Origin: Candidatus Lambdaproteobacteria bacterium
Lineage (GTDB): Bacteria > SAR324 > NAC60-12
Direction: 5' to 3'
DNA: 11,705 nt
Assembly (NCBI GenBank): GCA_012964265.1
Contig: DTUH01000105.1
Coordinates: 1 to 11,705, forward strand
Shown here: positions 6,881-11,705 of the stretch, piece after piece
Layout: each line of letters opens with the position of its first letter
Position numbering within the stretch: position 1 is the stretch's first letter
The notes under the pieces: generated by a model
Seen by the model: the letters and a program-made list of their open reading frames with translations, nothing else
Told to the model about the DNA's origin: nothing
Databases searched by the model: none
Position numbers and translations under genes: made by a program

Positions 6881-7939
6881 TTATGTAAAGTTTAGCTTCT
6901 TCTTGCTGAAGTTACTTACATAACCGATTCGTGCTGAAAAAGTGACACCTGCATCGTGCAGGGCTTTCAGAATTGAGGTGGTTTGTGCTTCCGGAACGGC
7001 AACTAAAAGTCCACCGCTGGTTTGAGGATCGAGCATTAATTCCTGCTGCATCGGCGGAATTCCTTCCGGAAAACTCCAATGTTTTTCGACCAGATTCCGG
7101 TTAGTTTTATTTACACTGGTAGTAACACCGCGTTCATACATCTCACCTGCTTCACTCAAAATCGGGATTTCATCCAGACTAAAATTAAATGTCAGCTCCG
7201 AACCAGGAAGCATTTCCAGTGCATGACCCGCAAAACCAAATCCGGTGATATCAGTTGCGGCGTGAATCTCAAATTTAGCCAATACTTCCGCAGCTGTTTT
7301 ATTCAGTTCAATCAAGGAATCTAGGCAATCTCCGAGTGCTTTTTCCGAGACTAAATTTTTTAGGTTGGCATTAAACAAAACACCGCTGCCGAGAGCTTTT
7401 GTCAAAATTAGTTGATCTCCGGGCTTTGCTCCTGTGTTTCTCCAAATCTTTTCAGGATGTACCAAACCGGTAACTGCCAGACCAAATATCGGTTCATCAT
7501 TATCAGTGGTATGACCGCCTAATAGGACTGCTCCGGCCTCTGTTATTTTTTGCAGTGCACCGGTAACAATTCCTTCTAAAATTTCATTCCCAAGTTTATC
7601 TGAAGGAAAGCCCACCAGATTCAGGCAAGACAACGGTTTGCCGCCCATGGCATAGATGTCACTCAGGGAATTGGCGGCAGCTATTTGTCCAAACAAATAA
7701 GGATCATCAACCGGTGGAGTGATAAAATCCGCTGTGAAAACGAGAGCCTGTTCATCACTCAGCAGATAAACCCCTGCATCATCACTGGTGTCAAAACCAA
7801 CCAGCACTTTCTGGTCTATATTTTTCGGCAATGAAGCCAGCAGTTTACTCAATCCGACCGGACTGAATTTAGCTGCTCAACCACAGGTTTTTGCTAAACT
7901 CGTGAGTGTGGGCTGCTGAAAAAGTCTTTTCAGATTCAT
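6881..7939 (-). CDS. selD: Selenide, water dikinase (SelD), itself a selenoprotein
   Basis: SelD makes selenophosphate from selenide and ATP, the selenium donor for selenocysteine and 2-selenouridine. The conserved body is clear: DTSDDAGVY, DFITPPVDDPYLFGQIAAAN, SDIYAMGGKPLS, LLGGHTTDNDEP, ATDITGFGFAGHALEM and DPQTSGGL. A plain reading starts at TTG 7852 (323 residues) and lacks the catalytic N-terminus. Reading upstream in the same frame gives AKTCG, an in-frame TGA (7879-7877), then AAKFSPVGLSKLL, and an ATG at 7937-7939. Sec at position 21 falls on E. coli Cys17, and Lys24 on Lys20. The full product is 352 residues, close to the usual SelD size. A SECIS-type hairpin lies just after the TGA. 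An in-frame TGA stop at 7966-7964 bounds the frame upstream. Thioesterase lies 100 bases upstream and EF-G 142 bases downstream; no Shine-Dalgarno sequence is seen. Confidence 0.93.
7848..7867 (-). promoter_or_regulatory. Bacterial SECIS hairpin in selD
   Basis: Reading the mRNA sense, TTCAGTCC (7867-7860) pairs with GGATTGAG (7855-7848), eight pairs including two G-U wobbles, around the loop GGTC (7859-7856). The loop begins 17 bases after the in-frame TGA. A short stem whose loop carries G and U at about this distance is what SelB recognises in bacterial SECIS elements; the E. coli fdhF loop also contains GGUC. An outer AGCAG/CTGCT pairing could extend the structure. Confidence 0.75.
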
Positions 7940-8039
7940 GGTTAGAGAATGAAGTAGGTTGATTCACTGTATTCAAACAGAAATTGCTGCAGAATATTTT
8001 AATCTTCAGGATTTCAGGAAAGCCGTAAATAAACAAGAC

Positions 8040-8456
8040 TTATAGCTCAAAACAGGCTTTGATGGAATCCGGAATTACTTGCGCCTGTAAACGTTTGGGG
8101 TCATCTGGATGAGACTTGGCCCATACCCGTACTTCAATGCCTTTTACGGCAAGTCGTTCATTATTATGAATTTCATGAGCTACAATCAAAGTTTTTTCAC
8201 GCCATTCGCTGATCCAACTTGTGACTTCGATCACATCACCATATTTTGAGGGATAAAGGAATTCCGCATGAGCATCCACGATTGGCAGACCAACCACGCC
8301 GTATTGATTCATTAAGTCACCCATGTTTGCACCAGCCTTGTCAAACAAATGATGCGCACTTTGGTCAAACCATATAAAGTAATTTGGATAAAATACTATT
8401 TTTGCAGGGTCACAATGCCCCCAGCCGATATGAACGGAGAAAGTGTTTTTAAGCAT
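8040..8456 (-). CDS. Hotdog-fold acyl-CoA thioesterase, 4-hydroxybenzoyl-CoA thioesterase-like
   Basis: This 138-residue protein belongs to the YbgC/4-hydroxybenzoyl-CoA thioesterase group of hotdog-fold enzymes that hydrolyse acyl- or aroyl-CoA. The signature is HCDPAKIVFYPNYFIWFD (14-31), where Asp16 matches the catalytic Asp17 of the Pseudomonas CBS3 4-hydroxybenzoyl-CoA thioesterase. The segments VGLPIVDAHAEFLYPSKYGD and ISEWREKTLIVAHEI also follow that enzyme's pattern. The protein is a full-length single domain, cytoplasmic, with no signal peptide. It is divergent from the FAH-family hydrolase gene across a 271-base gap and lies 100 bases upstream of selD on the same strand. Substrate specificity (aromatic versus short acyl) is inference. 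The ATG at 8456 is the only sensible start and lacks a Shine-Dalgarno sequence. Confidence 0.88.
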   Translation of the reverse strand: MLKNTFSVHIGWGHCDPAKIVFYPNYFIWFDQSAHHLFDKAGANMGDLMNQYGVVGLPIVDAHAEFLYPSKYGDVIEVTSWISEWREKTLIVAHEIHNNERLAVKGIEVRVWAKSHPDDPKRLQAQVIPDSIKACFEL

Positions 8457-8478
8457 TTTTCGAATTAATATCTATAGT

Positions 8479-8493
8479 TCATCAATTTGATGA
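8479..8493. promoter_or_regulatory. Perfect 15-bp palindrome, possible operator
   Basis: TCATCAATTTGATGA is a 7+1+7 perfect inverted repeat, 23 bases upstream of the thioesterase start and between two divergent genes. On the minus strand a TATAGA (8476-8471) lies directly downstream and could be a -10 box, which would put the palindrome in the promoter spacer, a typical repressor position. The regulator is unknown. Confidence 0.4.
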
Positions 8494-8623
8494 CGCAGAA
8501 CAAAATTTTCAACTGTTTGAGTCAAGAGAATGAAATTACACCTTTTCACAGATTATACATTAATACATAAAAATGAACCTGTAACAGCATAAGTAGAATT
8601 GAAGCATAATACCAATATCTATG

Positions 8624-8655
8624 TTGACAATCAGCAGTTGCCGAAACAAGATAAT
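8624..8655 (+). promoter_or_regulatory. Possible promoter for the FAH-family hydrolase gene
   Basis: A perfect -35 box TTGACA is present at 8624-8629. The best -10 match, GATAAT at 8650-8655, is 20 bases away, longer than usual; at 17 bases the hexamer CAAGAT is poor. The call therefore rests mainly on the -35 box and on position about 70 bases before the start. Confidence 0.3.
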
Positions 8656-8727
8656 AGTTATAGATTCCTGATTTCAGGCAAGTTACGTTTGAACAAATAT
8701 ATTATTAACCCATTAAAGACAAAAAAA

Positions 8728-9414
8728 ATGAGTTACGTTTTTCCTGTACCAGAAACTCCGGCAGTGGCGGTAGCCGGAACAGGGGATAGTTTTGCAGTTC
8801 ACAGAATATATTGCGTGGGTCAGAATTATGCGAAGCACGCTCTCGAGATGGGAGCAAATCCGGAACGCGAAGCTCCATTTTTCTTCTGCAAACCTGCAGA
8901 TGCTGTTTGTCCGGAAGGGACGAAACTGCCGTTTCCGTTGGCAACTGAGAATTTGCACCATGAAATTGAATTGGTCGTTGCGATTGGAAAAAAAGGGACA
9001 CATATTTTAGCATCAGAGGCATTGGATCATGTGTTTGGTTATGCGGTAGGATTGGATTTGACTCGTCGTGATTTACAGGGAGAGGCTAAAAAGAAAGGCC
9101 GACCCTGGACTACAGCCAAAGGATTTGACCATTCAGCACCGTGTTCCGCAGTGCATCCTGTATGCGAAGTTGGCCACATGGAGCAGGGTAAAATTACACT
9201 GTCTGTCAATGGAGAACTACGTCAGCAGGGAGATATTTCGGATATGATTTGGTCTGTACCGGAAGTTATTTCAAGCCTTTCCGGTTTTTTTGAATTGTAC
9301 CCGGGCGATTTAATTTATACCGGAACTCCTGCAGGAGTAAGTCCCTTGAAGAGAGGTGATAGACTTGAAGGTGAGGTGGAAAATTTAACCAGATTGAACA
9401 TCGTAATCGTCTGA
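8728..9414 (+). CDS. Fumarylacetoacetate hydrolase-family protein, FAHD1/fumarylpyruvate hydrolase-like
   Basis: This cytoplasmic metal-dependent enzyme of the FAH superfamily is 228 residues long, the size of FAHD1, YcgM and fumarylpyruvate hydrolase (NagK). The opening IYCVGQNYAKHALEMG (27-42) and FFFCKPADAV are typical of the group. The Mg/Mn ligands are visible as Glu79 and Glu81 in HHEIELVVAIG and Asp110 in GYAVGLDLTRRDLQ. WTTAKGFD (127-134) and the C-terminal IYTGTPAGVSPLKRGD complete the signature. Possible roles are hydrolysis of fumarylpyruvate in gentisate breakdown or acylpyruvate/oxaloacetate clearance; the sequence alone does not decide. The frame extends back to TTG 8599, but those 43 residues look like untranslated AT-rich leader; ATG 8728, after an A-run, gives the family-standard start. 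The thioesterase gene is divergent upstream. Confidence 0.9.
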   Translation: MSYVFPVPETPAVAVAGTGDSFAVHRIYCVGQNYAKHALEMGANPEREAPFFFCKPADAVCPEGTKLPFPLATENLHHEIELVVAIGKKGTHILASEALDHVFGYAVGLDLTRRDLQGEAKKKGRPWTTAKGFDHSAPCSAVHPVCEVGHMEQGKITLSVNGELRQQGDISDMIWSVPEVISSLSGFFELYPGDLIYTGTPAGVSPLKRGDRLEGEVENLTRLNIVIV

Positions 9415-9441
9415 AATGAAAATTCAGCAAATTTGTACTAA

Positions 9442-9466
9442 AGTTTCGTGAAAATTTGACGAAACT
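9442..9466. terminator. Hairpin after the FAH-family gene, possible terminator
   Basis: AGTTTCGT (9442-9449) pairs perfectly with ACGAAACT (9459-9466) across a 9-base loop, beginning 28 bases after the FAH-family stop. It lacks a following T-run (ATATTTACAC), so it may instead be a weak terminator or an operator for the lipoprotein gene. Confidence 0.35.
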
Positions 9467-9542
9467 ATATTTACACATAAAAACTTTTTTCAACAATTAT
9501 TTGGCATTTTTTTTACAGCACATTATTCAATTAAGTTTAGAA

Positions 9543-9983
9543 ATGAAAATGATTAAAACACCACAAAAAACATGTCGGCTGATTATTGTTACAGGGATTC
9601 TTTTTTTTGCTTCCGGATGCTCACAATTGCTTGATTTTACCAAGGAAACTACGGGGCCAACTTCTTGTGCTGATTTTGTAATCGAACGGGCCTTTAACCT
9701 GCATGAGGAAGCCAAGACCGGTTTGGCTTTGTTTTTTGAGGAACGCAGTGACAATCAACTATATCAGGCTTTTTATGCAGCCTCAGATTCAGTTAGCGAA
9801 TCCCGAAAAGTAAAAAAATGCTGGGATAGAAGGCTTTCCCACTTCTATGCAATGCAGAATTTGCAGGAAATGAACTCCTCTTTAGCACGTGTGATCCGTC
9901 GCAATTTGCCTGATGACGACCGTGGTGAAATGATCGCAATCTACCATAATCAATATGAATGGGTGATGCCGAATTCACGTTGA
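9543..9983 (+). CDS. Hypothetical lipoprotein of unknown function
   Basis: The preferred ATG at 9543 gives 146 residues. A basic N-terminus (MKMIKTPQKTCR) and a hydrophobic run (LIIVTGILFF) lead to a lipobox ASGC with the lipidated Cys at 26, so export and lipid anchoring are likely. The mature part is small, soluble and probably helical, with two further Cys residues (Cys42 in TSCADFVIERAF and Cys93 in KKCWDRR) that could form a disulfide. I do not recognise a domain. The frame continues back to a TTG at 9456, adding 29 residues before the signal peptide; this is unlikely to be the true start because it would bury the signal. It lies between the FAH-family gene and greA on the same strand with gaps of 128 and 111 bases, so operon membership is doubtful. 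Confidence 0.75.
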   Translation: MKMIKTPQKTCRLIIVTGILFFASGCSQLLDFTKETTGPTSCADFVIERAFNLHEEAKTGLALFFEERSDNQLYQAFYAASDSVSESRKVKKCWDRRLSHFYAMQNLQEMNSSLARVIRRNLPDDDRGEMIAIYHNQYEWVMPNSR

Positions 9984-10040
9984 ATTTCACAACTTGATTA
10001 TTTTCCTCCCTCCATCTATCTTATATCTTTTTGTTGTACC

Positions 10041-10065
10041 GAACGGCTCCTGTTCCTGATTTTTT
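10041..10065 (+). terminator. Possible intrinsic terminator before greA
   Basis: GAACGG (10041-10046) pairs with CTGTTC (10050-10055), six pairs with one G-U, around a 3-base loop. Four bases later a run of six T begins (10060-10065). The gap before the T-run weakens the call. It would end transcription from the lipoprotein gene. Confidence 0.4.
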
Positions 10066-10094
10066 AGCAAACTTATTATTTTCCAATATATTAC

Positions 10095-10574
10095 ATGAGT
10101 GAGTCTTACCCCATGACCATTCTGGGCTATGAAAGTTTGAAAGCAGAACTCAAACAATTGACCAGTAAGGATCGGCCTGCTGTGATAAATGCTATCTCTA
10201 CCGCAAGGGAGCACGGTGATTTAAAGGAAAATGCGGAATATCATGCTGCCAAAGAACAACAGGGTTTTATCGAAGGTAGAATTCAGGACTTGAATGCAAA
10301 GCTGGCTCTTGCAAATGTGATTGATATTGCAAAACTTTCCGGAGATAAAGTTGTGTTTGGCGCAACAGTTTCCTTCGTGGACGTTGATACTGACGAAGAA
10401 AGTAACTATCAGATTGTTGGAGCAGATGAATCGGATTTGAAGATAAATAAAATATCTGTTTCCTCACCCATTGCACGTGCTCTGATCGGAAAGTCTGTCG
10501 GCGATACTCTTACCATTCCTATTCCTAAAGGAAAAATTGAGATTGAAATACTGGAAGTAAAATTTATTGTTTGA
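10095..10574 (+). CDS. greA: Transcription elongation factor GreA
   Basis: GreA enters the RNA polymerase secondary channel and stimulates cleavage of backtracked RNA 3' ends. The 159-residue length is normal. The N-terminal coiled coil (about 7-78) has the tip sequence REHGDLKENAEYHAAKEQQ, with the acidic residues Asp42 and Glu45 corresponding to E. coli Asp41 and Glu44. The C-terminal FKBP-like domain (about 85-159) contains FGATVSFVDVDTDEE, SPIARALIGKSVGD and a final IEILEV strand. ATG 10095 gives MSESYPMTILGYE; Met7 (10113) is an alternative. A TATATT at 10086-10091 lies 17 bases after TTAGCA (10063-10068), so a promoter could abut the start. Its stop is 2 bases from the stop of the convergent synthetase gene. 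Confidence 0.96.
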   Translation: MSESYPMTILGYESLKAELKQLTSKDRPAVINAISTAREHGDLKENAEYHAAKEQQGFIEGRIQDLNAKLALANVIDIAKLSGDKVVFGATVSFVDVDTDEESNYQIVGADESDLKINKISVSSPIARALIGKSVGDTLTIPIPKGKIEIEILEVKFIV

Positions 10575-10576
10575 TT

Positions 10577-11536
10577 TTATTTCTCTTGTTCCAGTATGGT
10601 CAGCAAACCATCTTTTTGAAGCGCCGCACTCCGGAAGACTTCTTTCAAATCATCAAGTGTCAGGATTTCCTGAAATGGAAGTTTGAGCGCCTTTGCGGTT
10701 TCCCGGAAAATCCATGTTGGTCTGCGATTTTTTTTCTGTAGCATTTTTAAAGAAAAAGAGCCTGCGGATTTTGAAAGTTTGTTTCCGGAATTGTCGTTTA
10801 TTAACCGGTGGTGTACAAAGCGAGCCGCCGGAAAAATTGGATCATTCAAGCACTGCGCCAGAAAAAGTTGTGCAGCTGTGGAAGCCCACAAATCCTGACC
10901 CCTTACCACAAAATTTACCCCAAGTTCAATATCATCCATGACAGAGGCAAGTTGGTAAGCCGGGATTCCGTCTCTCCTTTTGATAACAAAATCGCCCATC
11001 GCTTGAGTCACATTTATTTTCTCTATTTTGTTCGTAAGTGTTTTTAAACTTACAAAAGTATGATCCGGGACATGAACTCTCCAAGGTAGATTTTCGTTCA
11101 GGAAATCGAGATTCTTGTCTAGGCATGTACCCGGATAATTAACGCCCCTTGATAGTTGTCTTATTTCTGATCGTGAGCATTCACAGGCAAACAAGTTTCC
11201 GGAATCGCGAAGAATTTCAAGTGTTTTGCAGTAACGCTCCTTGCGTAATTGTTGTGAGTATTTTGTGTACAATTCATCAGGACCTGAAGGTCCGGAATCG
11301 TATTCGATGCCGAGCCACTCCAACTGCACAAAAATATCTTCCACTGAAGAACGCTCCACCCGTGGACTGTCCAGGTCATCAATTCGAAGATGTAAATGTC
11401 CATTCTGAAAATCTACCAGCAAAGCAGTCAGCAAAAAATTGAAAGCATTGCCAATATGGAGATAACCACTCGGCGTGGGGGCTAAACGGGAGATGACAGG
11501 AAGGTACATTTTTCTGTGAATTAAAGAAATATTCAT
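10577..11536 (-). CDS. gluQ: Glutamyl-Q tRNA(Asp) synthetase-like protein
   Basis: This is a truncated class I glutamyl-tRNA synthetase paralogue without the anticodon-binding domain (319 residues; full GluRS is roughly 470). YadB/GluQRS-type enzymes activate glutamate and attach it to queuosine in the anticodon of tRNA(Asp). Visible motifs: RLAPTPSGYLHIGNA with the HIGH-type HIGN (27-30), RIDDLDSPR, a zinc-site pattern CEC (Cys118, Cys120) with YPGTC (Tyr134, Cys138) as in YadB, YQLASVMDDIELGVNFVVRGQDL, and the KMSKS-type KLSKS (253-257). ATG 11536 gives MNISLIHRKMYLPV; ATG 11509 (MYLPVISR) places the first strand closer to the N-terminus, as in YadB, and is a fair alternative. It converges on greA and diverges from the alcohol dehydrogenase gene. 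The symbol follows the family; the Q-tRNA substrate is inferred. Confidence 0.85.
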   Translation of the reverse strand: MNISLIHRKMYLPVISRLAPTPSGYLHIGNAFNFLLTALLVDFQNGHLHLRIDDLDSPRVERSSVEDIFVQLEWLGIEYDSGPSGPDELYTKYSQQLRKERYCKTLEILRDSGNLFACECSRSEIRQLSRGVNYPGTCLDKNLDFLNENLPWRVHVPDHTFVSLKTLTNKIEKINVTQAMGDFVIKRRDGIPAYQLASVMDDIELGVNFVVRGQDLWASTAAQLFLAQCLNDPIFPAARFVHHRLINDNSGNKLSKSAGSFSLKMLQKKNRRPTWIFRETAKALKLPFQEILTLDDLKEVFRSAALQKDGLLTILEQEK

Positions 11537-11662
11537 TTGTTTTTATAACATTATTGCAGCATAATTTAAAATCAACAAAATTAACTTTATGAAAATAATT
11601 TTTACAGCAAGATTAAACACTTTTTTTATTCAGGAATCAAAATCTTTCAGCAGGAGCAGAAA
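11537..11662. other. Divergent intergenic region
   Basis: This AT-rich gap separates the synthetase from the alcohol dehydrogenase gene. A weak plus-strand promoter may lie here (TTTACA 11601-11606 with TTTATT 11625-11630, 18-base spacing). AGGAG at 11652-11656, six bases before the ATG, is the only strong Shine-Dalgarno sequence I found in the window. Confidence 0.4.
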
Positions 11663-11705
11663 ATGAAATCACGAGCCGCAATTGCCTGTGAGTCAGGAAA
11701 GCCAC
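11663..11705 (+). CDS. Start of a zinc alcohol dehydrogenase, class III-like (partial)
   Basis: Only the first 14 codons are in the window: MKSRAAIACESGKP. This closely follows the opening of class III alcohol dehydrogenase/S-(hydroxymethyl)glutathione dehydrogenase (pattern MK-RAAVA-E-GKPL), the NAD-dependent enzyme that oxidises the glutathione adduct of formaldehyde. A strong AGGAG six bases upstream fixes the start. The catalytic zinc ligands lie beyond the right edge, so the assignment rests on the N-terminus alone; another medium-chain zinc dehydrogenase is possible. Confidence 0.65.
   Translation, partial: MKSRAAIACESGKP

Noticed and set aside
7850..7852. TTG at 7852 as the start of selD
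   Set aside because: This start would remove the catalytic Cys/Sec and Lys. The upstream codons encode a recognisable SelD N-terminus through a TGA with a SECIS-like hairpin after it.
7905..7930. Sequence GCTGAAAAAGTC resembling the end of an insertion sequence
   Set aside because: It falls inside the restored selD N-terminal coding region, and no partner end or transposase is nearby.
8599..8727. 43-residue N-terminal extension of the FAH-family protein from TTG 8599
   Set aside because: It has no family similarity, is low-complexity AT-rich sequence and contains a -35-like box; ATG 8728 matches the family start.
9456..9542. 29-residue extension of the lipoprotein from TTG 9456
   Set aside because: It would place extra residues before a good lipoprotein signal and overlaps a hairpin.
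1..11705. Frequent TCCGGA-type words across the window
   Set aside because: They are mostly explained by codon choices (CCG-GAA, TCC-GGA) inside genes, and no regular spacing was seen.

Overview
The window holds ordinary single-copy bacterial genes in short blocks on both strands. It starts inside the 3' end of a membrane-protein gene and ends 14 codons into a zinc alcohol dehydrogenase gene. Base composition is AT-leaning. The mix of aat, greA, gluQRS-like and Sec-type selD with a mitochondrial-type EF-G, a sigma54-like promoter and a consensus sigma70 promoter suggests a Gram-negative, proteobacteria-like or deltaproteobacteria-grade marine lineage (SAR324-like is my guess). Taxonomy is inference with low confidence. 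Two lipoprotein signals, a heme c lipoprotein and a SPOR-domain protein fit a two-membrane envelope.

Layout: (1) 2-127, C-terminal fragment of a membrane protein. (2) 128-460, non-coding DNA with a MITE-like inverted repeat and a leader hairpin. (3) 461-844, small cytochrome c lipoprotein. (4) 845-1177, non-coding DNA ending in a good -24/-12 (sigma54) promoter match. (5) 1178-4633, plus strand: aat, SPOR protein (1-nt gap), CPBP membrane protease, DegT/DnrJ aminotransferase. (6) 8456-4630, minus strand: hotdog acyl-CoA thioesterase, selD, EF-G. (7) 8728-10574, plus strand: FAH-family hydrolase, unknown lipoprotein, greA. (8) 11536-10577, minus strand: GluQRS-like synthetase. (9) 11663-end, plus strand: start of a class III alcohol dehydrogenase.

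The main result is that selD is itself a selenoprotein gene. A plain ORF reading begins at a TTG and lacks the catalytic N-terminus. Reading back through an in-frame TGA at 7879-7877 to an ATG at 7939 restores the full SelD N-terminus, with Sec at the catalytic Cys position and the catalytic Lys three residues later. Just downstream of the TGA is a hairpin with a GGUC loop, as expected of a bacterial SECIS. The organism should therefore have selA, selB and selC elsewhere.

Other points of note: the EF-G resembles mitochondrial EFG1/spdEFG1 rather than canonical EF-G and sits outside a str operon with its own promoter; a perfect 15-bp palindrome lies between the divergent thioesterase and FAH-hydrolase genes; two convergent gene pairs have overlapping or nearly touching stop codons; and almost no gene has a recognisable Shine-Dalgarno sequence. 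I saw no CRISPR array, tRNA, rRNA, transposase or obvious phage gene.
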